From assembly GCA_024742875.1 (NCBI GenBank), contig JANSXP010000047.1, forward strand, positions 1 to 59,235: a stretch of 59,235 bases of DNA. The letters are read 5' to 3'. Source of the stretch: Planctomycetaceae bacterium (GTDB taxonomy: Bacteria; Planctomycetota; Planctomycetia; Planctomycetales; Planctomycetaceae). Shown here piece by piece: positions 25,154-34,912 of this stretch. Below the pieces are notes generated by a model that saw nothing but the letters and a program-made list of their open reading frames with translations, did no database searches and was not told the origin of the DNA. Both the position numbers and the translations under genes were made by a program. The first letter of the stretch is position 1. Each line of letters begins with the position of its first letter.

Positions 25154-28100
25154 TGCCCTGGTGACGCTCCCGTTTCAGGATCGGGCAGCGGAACAGTCTG
25201 ATACTCGCCTGCGTGCGTAAAGAAGACCCCAATCTCAACGACGGGGTCTTCTGTCATTTTCTGCCACCAGCGTGCATACATCTGCAGCTGCGGCGAATAG
25301 TAAGTGGCCAGTTCCGCAAGGTCGTTGGGGTCCGTCACCCGCTCCGACTTGTAATCCACAATGATCGTTCCCTCACTGGTTCGCACCACCAGATCGAGTA
25401 CGCCGCGCATAAGGGCAGGAGGGGAGACTTCGTGATTGAAGACCACAATTGGCACTTCACTCATCATGTCGCCTGTCAGCGCGCGTTGCCAGAACCTGGA
25501 ATTGACAACCCGCGCCACTGTGTCCACCAGGTCCTGAAGCCATTCGGTGGGCAGACCATAGTGCAGGAGCGCCTGTCGACAAAGCTGGGTCGTCGCACTG
25601 GCATCGCCGATGCCCGGGGCCGGCGTTTGTGGCGGCGTTCTTCCATCCTGTTCAGTCCCGTTTAGCGTGACGCTGTCTCTCACAACGGCATCGAGCACCA
25701 TATGGACGGCATGCCCCCATTCCGTGCCCATCCTGTGCTGCCCTCGCGGCTTTGACGCATTTTCTGACAGGACATGGTCTTTCATGGCAACCAGATCAAA
25801 CGCGGGCATCGTCAGTTGAGCCCATCGCTCCTGCAGCGCGGCGACTCGATCACCCGCACTGCTGTGATCCGCACCTGTGCCCGGTCGCGATTTCGGCACC
25901 GCTTCCGACATCGTCTCTGTCATAGTTTCGTCGGGTAATGCAATCTGCGGAGACCTCGCCTCGGCGAGATAGTCTCTCAGTGGCTCCCACGGATTCTGCG
26001 CTGAAGGTTTCTCCGTCAGGCTGACAACCAACCGACAGGCAGCGCGAGTAACAGCGACGTACAGCAGACGATGATGCTCTGCCGCCAGAAACCTGCGTTC
26101 CGTGTCTTCCAGTTCATCCCATCGTGCTGGTTCCGCCAGCAGGCGACGCTGACCAAATCGGGATCGACGGCGACCGTAGACAGGCAGATAGCCTTTGGCC
26201 TCGGCGGTGCGGGTCACGTGTCGATAAACGGGCCGCTTTTTTTCTCCGGTGGGATCAATCAGCAACACGATCGGTGATTCCAGCCCCTTACACTGATGCA
26301 GCGTCATAAGACGAACGGGGCGTTGCGACGCAGGGCGAGCGGCCACCGCATCATGCTGACCGGCTTGCGCCAGCAGTGTCTGCAATCTGGCCAAAGCGTC
26401 ATCCGAATCTGCGGCCGGGGTCGACTGAGCACACAGGTCAATGGCTTTCAGGAAACTGCCCAGCCGAACACCCGTGGGGTCTTCTGCGGCAGCATGAGCC
26501 GTCAGCCCGCACTCTTCGGCCACCAGACGCAACGCCCGACTCGGAGAATGGCGCAGGAGCAGATTCTCACACTGTCGCAGTACCCCAAAGGCGGCTTCAA
26601 ACTGTTCACGATCTGCTGCAGGCAGCCACTCCGGCGGCGGACTCTGGTAGCGAATGATGTCGCCCTGCGACTGGTAGTCATAAAGCTGTCGATCTGAAAT
26701 CCCAAAACACGCCCCCCGCAGTACGGACAGCAGGGCAATCCGGCTGCGAGGTCCGCTCACGGCTGAGACAATCTGCTCCAGCAGATGCAGTTCCGGCACG
26801 TCGGTCATCGTGCCGGAACCAAAGACTTCACACGGCACACCAGCCTGCCGCAGCGCCCGTTCGAAGGCACGAAAGTGGGTTGAGTACCGGGCGACAAGCA
26901 GGTAGTCCGCAGGCACCACATAGTGGGGCAGTCCGGCGTCTGTTTCTGTCTTTGTCCTGGGGACCTTCTTCTGCTGATGCAGTTCCCCTGCAATCAACGC
27001 GGCCACCTGCCGTGCGTTTTCTTCCACCAACTGGCTGAAACGTCCGGGAACGCTGAGTGTTTCCACCGCGGGCGTCACTTCATCAGTCCGATAGGGATGG
27101 TGATAAACGCCCGATGGACTGAAGTCAGTTTCCTCACTCGGAAACAGGGGGCCAAAGGCGGAATTCACAAAGCGGAGGATTTCAGGGACACTGCGAAAAC
27201 TGGTCGTCAGTCTGGCCAGATGCCCGCCGTGATCGCACACGATCCGGCGGACCTGATGAAAAATCTGAATGTCGGCCCGTCGAAAACGATAGATACTTTG
27301 CTTGGGGTCACCCACCACGAACAATGATCCCGGCACCGGGCGACATGTTCGCCAGTCGGTTTCTGCGGGATCGTCAGCAGAGAGCAACAGCATCACTTCT
27401 GCCTGGACCGGATCTGTGTCCTGAAATTCGTCAACCAGCAGACGGGGAAATCGACGCCGGCACCAGTGGCGAACATCTTCGTTATCCCGCAGCAGAGCGG
27501 CGGCACGAAGCAGCAGGTCCGAAAAACTCAGGCTGTTCTGCTCTGCCCGGCGCTGATCATAAAACTCCAATGCCGGCAGGATGACCCTCAGACAAACGCT
27601 GTAACGATGTCGACGCCAGTGCTGCTGCAAAGGACGAGTGACGGTCTGGAGAAACTCTTCAAACCTCTCCTTTTCCTGTTTTCCAATGGCGCGAGACGGC
27701 CATTGTTTCTGCACAACTTCGACTTTCCGGAACAGGTCCACCAGTTCCATCAGCTCACACAGTTGCTCACAGTCGACGTGCTGAGCTTTGCGACAAACGG
27801 TTTCATACAGTGACATCAGCTCGTCACGACCGCGTTCTGTCGGAAACTCAAAGGTGGCCATATGGCTGACGTATTCCTCCACCAGACGTCGGTCAGCGGA
27901 CCAGTCCGGCATCGGGTATGGATCGGCCGGCCACTGCGTCACATCGCGGAACGCCGCGGCATCCAGAAAAGCGGGGCCCAGTTCCGCAGGCTCCAGTCCC
28001 AGTTCCTCCAGTTCTGTCAGCAGCCCTTCCGGACGCTTTAGTGAAGCGGCCAGTCGCAGGCCCATACTTTCCAGTTCTTCAAGCACAGGGTCATCAGACT

Positions 28101-28560
28101 GCACAAGATCATCCACATATTCCCGCCAGACTTTATGCAGCAGTGCCTGATCTTCTGCTTCGGTCAACTCTGTAAACTCGGGATCGACGCCAGCGTCAAA
28201 CGGGCGTTCCCGCAGCAGGCGTCCACAGAACGCGTGAATCGTGCCTACAAACGCCTGGTCAATATCAGCGACCGCCTGGTCCAGTCGATCGGTCACCGCC
28301 CGGTCGTCTCCCATCCGCGCGATATCGGCCGCCAGCTGCAGGGCGATGGAAAACCGCAGGCGAAGCTCCGCGGCCGCTTTTCTGGTGAATGTCACGGCGG
28401 CCAGCCCGCCCACAGTGGCACGATCTGAAGCAATCAGATTCACCATCCGCTGCACCAGGCATGTTGTCTTCCCGGTGCCTGCGGCTGCTTCGACAAACAC
28501 ATTCTCGTCGAGCACACTGGTGATCAGTGTGCGTTGATCCTGATCATTTGGCGGCGTCAT
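25150..28560 (-). CDS. addA: AddA-type ATP-dependent helicase/nuclease subunit
   Basis: 1136 residues. UvrD/Rep superfamily 1 helicase motifs: Walker A AAAGTGKTT (25-33), motif II LLVDEFQDTDPVQ, motif III/IV region GDPKQSIYRFRRADI, and motif VI LLYVAVTRAACRLVVSL. A C-terminal RecB-like PD-(D/E)XK nuclease is shown by WGHAVHMVLDAV, IIVDYKSE (D1069, K1071) and PQLQMYARWW. With AddB it processes double-strand ends for RecA loading, replacing RecBCD. It starts inside the 3' end of addB (17-base overlap), so the pair is coupled. Convergent with, and overlapping by four bases, the ThuA gene. Confidence 0.88.
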   Translation of the reverse strand: MTPPNDQDQRTLITSVLDENVFVEAAAGTGKTTCLVQRMVNLIASDRATVGGLAAVTFTRKAAAELRLRFSIALQLAADIARMGDDRAVTDRLDQAVADIDQAFVGTIHAFCGRLLRERPFDAGVDPEFTELTEAEDQALLHKVWREYVDDLVQSDDPVLEELESMGLRLAASLKRPEGLLTELEELGLEPAELGPAFLDAAAFRDVTQWPADPYPMPDWSADRRLVEEYVSHMATFEFPTERGRDELMSLYETVCRKAQHVDCEQLCELMELVDLFRKVEVVQKQWPSRAIGKQEKERFEEFLQTVTRPLQQHWRRHRYSVCLRVILPALEFYDQRRAEQNSLSFSDLLLRAAALLRDNEDVRHWCRRRFPRLLVDEFQDTDPVQAEVMLLLSADDPAETDWRTCRPVPGSLFVVGDPKQSIYRFRRADIQIFHQVRRIVCDHGGHLARLTTSFRSVPEILRFVNSAFGPLFPSEETDFSPSGVYHHPYRTDEVTPAVETLSVPGRFSQLVEENARQVAALIAGELHQQKKVPRTKTETDAGLPHYVVPADYLLVARYSTHFRAFERALRQAGVPCEVFGSGTMTDVPELHLLEQIVSAVSGPRSRIALLSVLRGACFGISDRQLYDYQSQGDIIRYQSPPPEWLPAADREQFEAAFGVLRQCENLLLRHSPSRALRLVAEECGLTAHAAAEDPTGVRLGSFLKAIDLCAQSTPAADSDDALARLQTLLAQAGQHDAVAARPASQRPVRLMTLHQCKGLESPIVLLIDPTGEKKRPVYRHVTRTAEAKGYLPVYGRRRSRFGQRRLLAEPARWDELEDTERRFLAAEHHRLLYVAVTRAACRLVVSLTEKPSAQNPWEPLRDYLAEARSPQIALPDETMTETMSEAVPKSRPGTGADHSSAGDRVAALQERWAQLTMPAFDLVAMKDHVLSENASKPRGQHRMGTEWGHAVHMVLDAVVRDSVTLNGTEQDGRTPPQTPAPGIGDASATTQLCRQALLHYGLPTEWLQDLVDTVARVVNSRFWQRALTGDMMSEVPIVVFNHEVSPPALMRGVLDLVVRTSEGTIIVDYKSERVTDPNDLAELATYYSPQLQMYARWWQKMTEDPVVEIGVFFTHAGEYQTVPLPDPETGASPGH

Positions 28561-31525
28561 CGCGTGCCTCCCGCAGGCCGTTCAGCCGCTCATCATTTTG
28601 GTACCATGCGGCTGCCGCCCGCGCAAGTTCGGTCACGTTGCCGCAGACTGAGCGGTAGTCGCAGAACCGGCAGTCGTCCGCACAGTTGGTCGGCGCATAG
28701 ACGCCCGTCTGGTCAAGTTCCACCAGATTTTCCAGCACCTGCACGCCGGGTTCCAGTTGTGCCGCCTCCCAGCCGACCCGCAATCCATCACCGCGAATCC
28801 CGGGAAAGAAATAATCAAACTGCGTCACGGTGTGCTGCTCGCTGAGCGACGTGCGCAGCACTTTCTGCACGAGCTTCGTGTAGAAGGTCGACTGCAGATG
28901 ACGCCCCCCCTGAAAAGGCGACTGCTGGGCGTAACCCCAAGCGCTGCCCGTTTTGTAGTCACAGATCGCGTATCGGTGCTCTGACAGCCGATCGATGCGG
29001 TCCACCTGCGCGTGTCCGAAAATCCTGCGACCGGAGTTCAAAATCAAGGGAACTGGTTCCGCACAATCCAGAGCAGTCGCTGTGTCGTCGTCGCGACGCG
29101 GCATCCCGAGTGTCGCTTCAAAGTACGCGGGGATCGCCCCGGTGCGACGGTACCACCGTGTTTCTTCATTCAGAAACGTGCGGGCAATCCGCAGCAACTT
29201 CGCGAGATCCTGTCGGCAACTGCTGCGGGAAACAGGCGGATAGTTGCGTTCGTATTGCTGCCCCAGTTCCACCACCATCGCCTTCAACTGCGGCCAGTGT
29301 TGATTGAAGTCAGGAGCAGCGCCCTGCAGCGACGTGAGAAACTTTTGAAACAACTCATGAACAAGCCGACCGAAGACGGCCGGGTCGAGCCAGCGATCCA
29401 GATCGGCGTCATACTCCTCGGCTCGAAAACCTTTCAGGCGACGCGAGAAAAAGAATGCCAGTGGGCAGCGCCCCAGCGTCTCCAGGGCACTGGCGGAATA
29501 CACGTGCTGCGAATTGTCAAACACGGTCACCCCGGATGTGGAAAGCGACACATCACCGGAATACTCATTCAGATTCTCCAGGCGGTGCTGGATTGCTCGA
29601 CGACCAGCAGCAAAATGCGGGTGCATCGCCTCAAGCAGCGTCCGCGGGGCGTCGTGCTCGAGCAGCGTCAGGATCCGGGATTCGGTAACGTTCACGGCGC
29701 TGCTGTGGTCGCTGATGGCATAAGACTGCGGCCATTCGGAGACATCGTCCAGCAGCAGCTGACTCCAGTCTTCCGCCGAGGTTTGCGTGTTTTCCATCGC
29801 GAGTTCGTGAACCAGTCGCGCGGCAAACAGTTCACTTCCGTCATCCGGACTGGCACACGACCAGGACAGAAACAGGCGTTCTCTGTCCTGACTGAGGATT
29901 CTGCGCACGTGCCGCAGGCCGGACGCGTGACGCTGCGCGCCGGTCACCATATCTTCTCGCAGGGTTTGCCGTTCGGCGTCGGATAATGCGGGATCCTGAC
30001 GGATGTTGCCGGGGAACACGCGATCTTCCATGCCGGTCACAAAACAAACAGGGCGCCCGGTCTGCCCGCCCGTGAAGACCGATGAAACGTGCAGACACCC
30101 CGGTCGAGGTGTGCTCTGCAAAATGCGAGTTTTGGATAGATAGGTGGGCAGCCATGACGAAGCCAAAAGCGTCACGCCGAGCGTGTTCTGCCATTGGCTT
30201 TGTCGCTGCAGCGCCGCGGCGATTGTCGCTCTGGCTGTCGCGTCAACGGCATCACGAACCACGCAGCCATCGAGCAACTGCAGCGCGGCTGCAAACGAGG
30301 ACTGTCCTGGTTGCAGCAGTGTTTGCACCGCCGGAATCCACTGCTCGCAGAGGCCACGCAGCATTTGTAACCGTGAAACCTGTGTATTGACGAGTTGCCT
30401 GTCGGAATCATCGGTCTGCAGGTGACTGTCCTGCAGTCGCTGCAGTTCCCGATCAATCGCCGGCACGTAATGGTCGGCCCCGGCCTTGATTCCGAGGCGA
30501 CGCAGCGCGGCAGCCAGCACCGGCCCCCACTGTTCGCCCGTTGGGATCAACTCGCTTTCCAGCAACTGACAAAACTGCTGGACACCGAACTCTGCCTGGG
30601 CCCACAGCACAAACCCCAGCAGGGCGCGAGCGGGACGACTGCGGGAAATCGGCAGCCCCTGGGCGAGCGTGATCCGGGAAAGCCCATCACCCCCCTCTTT
30701 TTCCTCGGGCAGAAGGTCCAGCAGCAGCTCGGCCGTTTGAGAGACATCTGTTGTCAGGATTTCCACATGATCCAGCGGTAACTTCGACTCAACGATACGT
30801 CTCAAGACGCCCCGTATTTCATTGGCCGCACCGATGGCACGAAAAAAATGTGTCTGCGTGCTGGCCGATGATTGGTCACGGGGCAGCGGCGGTTGCCCGA
30901 TTGAAACCCAGTGCCGCTGGCTGTCAGGAATTTCTTCGAGGAATCGCTGTGCGACGCCTTCCAACTCAACATCCTCACTGACCAGTACCAGGCAATCTGT
31001 CAGCGACGCGTCGCAGATCGCACGCCGCGCGAGGGTTAGTATCCCGGCCTGGTCAACAAACGCGTGCGTTTCCAGCCACGCTTCCCAGAACTCCAGCAGC
31101 ATCGCCAGGTCCGTCAGCCGCGTCCTGCTGTGCGCCGCATCGGCCATTGAACGCAGCTGCTCAGCACGCGTTTCATGCATTCGCAGATCAGCCACAGTCT
31201 GCACGAGCGAATTCAGGACTCCGACAGAAGCCGGCAACCGACGAAAATAGCCGGACCTGGGCAGTTGTTCCCACGCCGCTTGAAGGATCAGCGGGCCGAC
31301 ATCGTCCGGCAGGACATTGAGCCCTTCGCGGATCATCACCGGCCGTGCCCATTCGCGCGCCAGTGTGTCACATGTTGCCGGGATCAGGTTGATGCAGGGC
31401 ACCTGCTGACGAGCCAGAGAATCGATCCACTGTGTTCCCGCAGACAGTGACGGCCCCAGCAGCCACTTTCGCTCCCAGGGGCTGTTCCTGCAGATGCTGG
31501 CAAGCGATTCCAGAGTCCTGTCCAT
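28544..31525 (-). CDS. addB: AddB-type nuclease subunit
   Basis: 993 residues. The C-terminal PD-(D/E)XK nuclease shows GHAQVDRIDRL and CDYKTGSAWG (D856, K858). The AddB iron-sulfur set is present: C687 (GRCPLAFFF), C952, C955 and C961 (CRFCDYRSVC), the C-x2-C-x5-C spacing expected for its 4Fe-4S cluster. The N-terminal nucleotide-binding loop is degenerate: residues 21-32 read WLLGPSLSAGTQ rather than GxxGSGKT, so this subunit is unlikely to hydrolyse ATP, as in some other AddB/RexB proteins. First gene of the addB-addA pair. Divergent from the 954-residue secreted protein gene. Confidence 0.85.
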   Translation of the reverse strand: MDRTLESLASICRNSPWERKWLLGPSLSAGTQWIDSLARQQVPCINLIPATCDTLAREWARPVMIREGLNVLPDDVGPLILQAAWEQLPRSGYFRRLPASVGVLNSLVQTVADLRMHETRAEQLRSMADAAHSRTRLTDLAMLLEFWEAWLETHAFVDQAGILTLARRAICDASLTDCLVLVSEDVELEGVAQRFLEEIPDSQRHWVSIGQPPLPRDQSSASTQTHFFRAIGAANEIRGVLRRIVESKLPLDHVEILTTDVSQTAELLLDLLPEEKEGGDGLSRITLAQGLPISRSRPARALLGFVLWAQAEFGVQQFCQLLESELIPTGEQWGPVLAAALRRLGIKAGADHYVPAIDRELQRLQDSHLQTDDSDRQLVNTQVSRLQMLRGLCEQWIPAVQTLLQPGQSSFAAALQLLDGCVVRDAVDATARATIAAALQRQSQWQNTLGVTLLASSWLPTYLSKTRILQSTPRPGCLHVSSVFTGGQTGRPVCFVTGMEDRVFPGNIRQDPALSDAERQTLREDMVTGAQRHASGLRHVRRILSQDRERLFLSWSCASPDDGSELFAARLVHELAMENTQTSAEDWSQLLLDDVSEWPQSYAISDHSSAVNVTESRILTLLEHDAPRTLLEAMHPHFAAGRRAIQHRLENLNEYSGDVSLSTSGVTVFDNSQHVYSASALETLGRCPLAFFFSRRLKGFRAEEYDADLDRWLDPAVFGRLVHELFQKFLTSLQGAAPDFNQHWPQLKAMVVELGQQYERNYPPVSRSSCRQDLAKLLRIARTFLNEETRWYRRTGAIPAYFEATLGMPRRDDDTATALDCAEPVPLILNSGRRIFGHAQVDRIDRLSEHRYAICDYKTGSAWGYAQQSPFQGGRHLQSTFYTKLVQKVLRTSLSEQHTVTQFDYFFPGIRGDGLRVGWEAAQLEPGVQVLENLVELDQTGVYAPTNCADDCRFCDYRSVCGNVTELARAAAAWYQNDERLNGLREARDDAAK

Positions 31526-31851
31526 GGATGGTTCACCGTGTTCCGGGGATCATCGAACATTCGAGCGTCGTTCGGCTGTGTTCCTGGGGCGCAAGCTAGC
31601 TGCAGTCGAACGGCTGCACAAGCATGCAGGGGGGCTGCTGCAGCGCATTCACCGTTCGTTCCCCAGGGGCCTTTCGCCCAACGCCAACGGGGACGTGAAC
31701 AGTGAGTGACAGGACGGAATGCGGCCCGCCGATACTTTGCAGCAAAAAATGTGTCCCACTGGCGTTTGGTTTGCAGGGCAGACGAAGTCACCGGAGACGG
31801 GCCAGCGGCTCGTCGGATTGCTGCCGTCATACTCTCGTTGCGGACCCACAC
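31526..31851. other. Divergent intergenic region, addB / secreted protein gene
   Basis: About 326 bases upstream of both addB (minus) and the gene at 31852. No gene is supportable: the in-frame extension of the 31852 gene back to 31702 encodes a Cys/Arg-rich sequence unlike a protein start. It should carry both promoters; I cannot point to a particular one with confidence. Confidence 0.45.
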
Positions 31852-34716
31852 ATGCTCAATTCAGCCTTCGTGTTTCTGACCTGCCTGCCTGGACTGGCCC
31901 TCGCCGACGAGTCTCTGCCGTTCAGCTACACCGTGGAAACATTTTGCCATGAAGACGAACCAGAAGTGCGCGCCTTTGTCGTGAAACTGGAGCAGCCGTT
32001 TCTGGCAGAGGAATTTGAAAAGAGCAACTACCTGCGACTGAAAGCCAATGACGATCGAGCCTTCCTCGTGTATCCGCGGGCCACACGCTTTGAACAGAAG
32101 CATGCCGAATTTTACGGGCGACTCCGTGGAGAGGGAGACGCCCAGCTCACGCTGTCCTATGAGACAATCTCTGAAAACCCCGATGGCTCGCGAAAAGTGG
32201 TCAGCCGTGAGGCAAATCTGAAGATCGCCATCCCCACGGAACCGGCCGGAGCCGTGTCGACATATCGGACATGGGCGCAGTATCAGAATCGTCACTTCGC
32301 CGATCTGCTGCAGTACTACCCCAACGAGTCGTTCTTCGAATACCTGTTGCTGCAGTCGAAAGAGCGATACGGAGTCACCCCGCCGGAGCTCTCACGGCTG
32401 ATGCCCAACAAGCAGGCCAGCGAAGAAGGACTGTACAAACTGTTTTCCAGCGGGCTGGAACTGCAGCAGTCGCTGCAGCGTTCCAGTCTTCGCAGCGGCA
32501 GCAAACAGGGAGACCTTTCGATTCACATCTCCCAGGTGAAGCAACCAAAAATTGACTCTCAGGACTACAAACGTCTCCTGGAGAAACGGACAGAAGACGG
32601 ATTCGAGACGGCCGTCCACGAAGTGAGTCACCTGATCCCCGCGGACCAGTATCTGATTCATTTCAACTCGCTGACGGCTGTCCGCAACATCAGAAAATCC
32701 ATGAGTGAATGGGGTGAACCGCTGTTGCGACTGTTCCGCGAAGATGCCCGCAATCATCAGCTGCTGTCAAAGTATGAGTCGCAGCTGCAGATCAGTCTGG
32801 ACAGTCTGGACCCGCTGATTGCGTCCGGCGCAGTAACAACGCTGACGGTAACGGGCTCCGATTTCTTCGTCGCCGAAGGCACGGACGTGACCGTACTGCT
32901 GAAGACTGACGGTCAGGGCGCGGCGGCCAAAGCCCTGCGAGACCACGTGAGCGAGACGGCCGCACAACTGGCCAGTCTGGAAGACCGTACCTTCAATTAC
33001 CGCGGGATGCAGATTCAGGCCGTCTATACGCCCGATCGGCAGGTCAGCTCGTTTTCTGTCCAGCACGACAACTGGCTGATCATCAGCAACAGCCATGTGG
33101 GCATTCGTCGTATTGTGGACACCCTGCAGGACAGAATCGAATCACTGTCGGAAGCGGTCGACTACCAGTACGCATCCACGCTGCTTCCTGCGACTGATGC
33201 CGCCGAAGACGGTTACGTCTTTTTGTCCGACGCTTTTCTGCGGTACCTGTTCAGCCCGGAATTTAAAGTCGGTGAACGTCGTCGCAAGCAGAGCCTGAAC
33301 AACCTTGTGATGCTCAACAACGCTTCTCTGTTTCATCGCCTGGAATACGGTCGCTCGCCCGACAGCCTGACAGATCTGATTGAAGGACGCTTCATCAGCC
33401 GCAACGCAATCGTCTGCCCACAGGGCGGGGCCTATGCCTTCGATGCCGAAGATGACACCAGCACCAGCTCGGTCTTCAATCGCATCAAATACCTGACTCC
33501 CATCAGGGAGTTGAAAGTGCTCAAGATCTCGGCTCAGGAGAAAAGCGAATACGATCGCTATCAATCCCGTCTGGCGTCCTTCTGGAAGAACTACTTCACA
33601 CCGGTCGCCATCCGGCTGTCGACTTCAAAGGGATTCGCTGCGGACTACTGTCTGATGCCATTCGCCAACAATCGAGACTGGCGATCCATGAAGATGCTGC
33701 TGGCAGAAAAAGCGTCAACACTGCAGTTGTCAGGCGTTGCGGAATCCGTGTTCGCCACAACCAATCTGATGGCCGGCCGCCAGCGACTGGGCGACCTGCT
33801 GAAATCTCTGCCGGGTGTTGACGGCGTGCTGCGCGATGATCCCACGCTGACCGACCTGGCATGGCTGGGAGATCGTGCGTCGGTGAATTTCTGTGATGCC
33901 CACACCGTTCTGGAAGTCGACCCGACGCGCATTCGGCAGCTCAGCTTCCCGATGCCGCTGGGATTCACGCAGCAGGCTGCCATTGCCACGGCACTGTTTT
34001 CCGCAGCCGCGCCAATGTACATTGGCATCGACGTCGAAGATGCCGAAAAAGCTAATCGCTTCATGGAGATGCTCTCCTCCCGCGTCTTTTTGCACCAGCA
34101 GGACTTTGGCGAATTCGGCGCAGAAATCGACGCCTATCAGCTGCCACCTTACCGAGATCATGCCATCTACGTGGTCAGCTATCGTATTTACGCTGCACGG
34201 ATCCGTTTTTACGCCGCTGTTGTCGGCAACCAGTTGCTCGCCGCCACAGAACCCTATGTTTTGAACGAAGCCATCGACGCTGCCACCGGGGACAATCCAC
34301 CTCGCGAAGTCAGCGGACAGCTGGCCCTGCGGGTCAACACCAGCGCCATGAAGAAGCTCAAGAGTGATCTGAGAACGTACTGGGAAGAGCGATCACGCAA
34401 AGCGTCCCATCGCAACATCATGCCCATCTACACGCTCATCCATCTGTACGGGGCGAGTGTCGCGGAGGTGGCCAGAATCTCCGACGCCAAGTATGGCGTG
34501 ACGTATTTCTGTCCGGACGGAGAGTACGAATACGACGTGGCCCGTGATCGTGTGTACTCCACAGCCTATGGCAACCGGGAATTCGCGCTGCAAAAAGTCG
34601 AAGACGCGGGCAGTTCTTCGTTTGAAAAAGCGTTCTCAAGACTGAAAGAAGTGCTGTTGTCGGCCGACATGAGTGAGGAGTGTCTGAGTGGACGCATTGA
34701 AGTTCTGTCAGAGTAG
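31852..34716 (+). CDS. Large secreted protein of unknown function
   Basis: 954 residues from ATG 31852, which opens a clear signal peptide (MLNSAFVFLTCLPGLALA). The mature protein has mixed alpha/beta character with no further membrane segment. Around residues 495-535 there is a segment PDSLTDLIEG...CPQGGAYAFD that resembles the Cys-Pro-x-Gly-Gly-x-Tyr pseudopilin-like patch found in many planctomycete proteins. A region near 400-460 (NWLIISNSHVGIRRIVDTL) is reminiscent of DUF3352-type periplasmic proteins, but I would not assign it. Cys are few. No neighbour explains it: addB is divergent and the oxidoreductase gene follows after 196 bases. Likely an exported, lineage-specific protein. Confidence 0.8.
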   Translation: MLNSAFVFLTCLPGLALADESLPFSYTVETFCHEDEPEVRAFVVKLEQPFLAEEFEKSNYLRLKANDDRAFLVYPRATRFEQKHAEFYGRLRGEGDAQLTLSYETISENPDGSRKVVSREANLKIAIPTEPAGAVSTYRTWAQYQNRHFADLLQYYPNESFFEYLLLQSKERYGVTPPELSRLMPNKQASEEGLYKLFSSGLELQQSLQRSSLRSGSKQGDLSIHISQVKQPKIDSQDYKRLLEKRTEDGFETAVHEVSHLIPADQYLIHFNSLTAVRNIRKSMSEWGEPLLRLFREDARNHQLLSKYESQLQISLDSLDPLIASGAVTTLTVTGSDFFVAEGTDVTVLLKTDGQGAAAKALRDHVSETAAQLASLEDRTFNYRGMQIQAVYTPDRQVSSFSVQHDNWLIISNSHVGIRRIVDTLQDRIESLSEAVDYQYASTLLPATDAAEDGYVFLSDAFLRYLFSPEFKVGERRRKQSLNNLVMLNNASLFHRLEYGRSPDSLTDLIEGRFISRNAIVCPQGGAYAFDAEDDTSTSSVFNRIKYLTPIRELKVLKISAQEKSEYDRYQSRLASFWKNYFTPVAIRLSTSKGFAADYCLMPFANNRDWRSMKMLLAEKASTLQLSGVAESVFATTNLMAGRQRLGDLLKSLPGVDGVLRDDPTLTDLAWLGDRASVNFCDAHTVLEVDPTRIRQLSFPMPLGFTQQAAIATALFSAAAPMYIGIDVEDAEKANRFMEMLSSRVFLHQQDFGEFGAEIDAYQLPPYRDHAIYVVSYRIYAARIRFYAAVVGNQLLAATEPYVLNEAIDAATGDNPPREVSGQLALRVNTSAMKKLKSDLRTYWEERSRKASHRNIMPIYTLIHLYGASVAEVARISDAKYGVTYFCPDGEYEYDVARDRVYSTAYGNREFALQKVEDAGSSSFEKAFSRLKEVLLSADMSEECLSGRIEVLSE

Positions 34717-34912
34717 CACTCCGCAGGGCGACCGATCCGGTGCCCAATTGTTCGACGCTGCCAAAGACGACCGGGTGGGCTGAGAATCCGCGTCACACCG
34801 GGGCGGTCGCTGTCAACGACTGGTCGGTGGCTTGATTCCTGAAGGCAGATGCATTCCCATTAGGCGTTCTCCTTCCTGCAATCACCTGCCCAGACACATG
34901 CGGAGTCACTCT

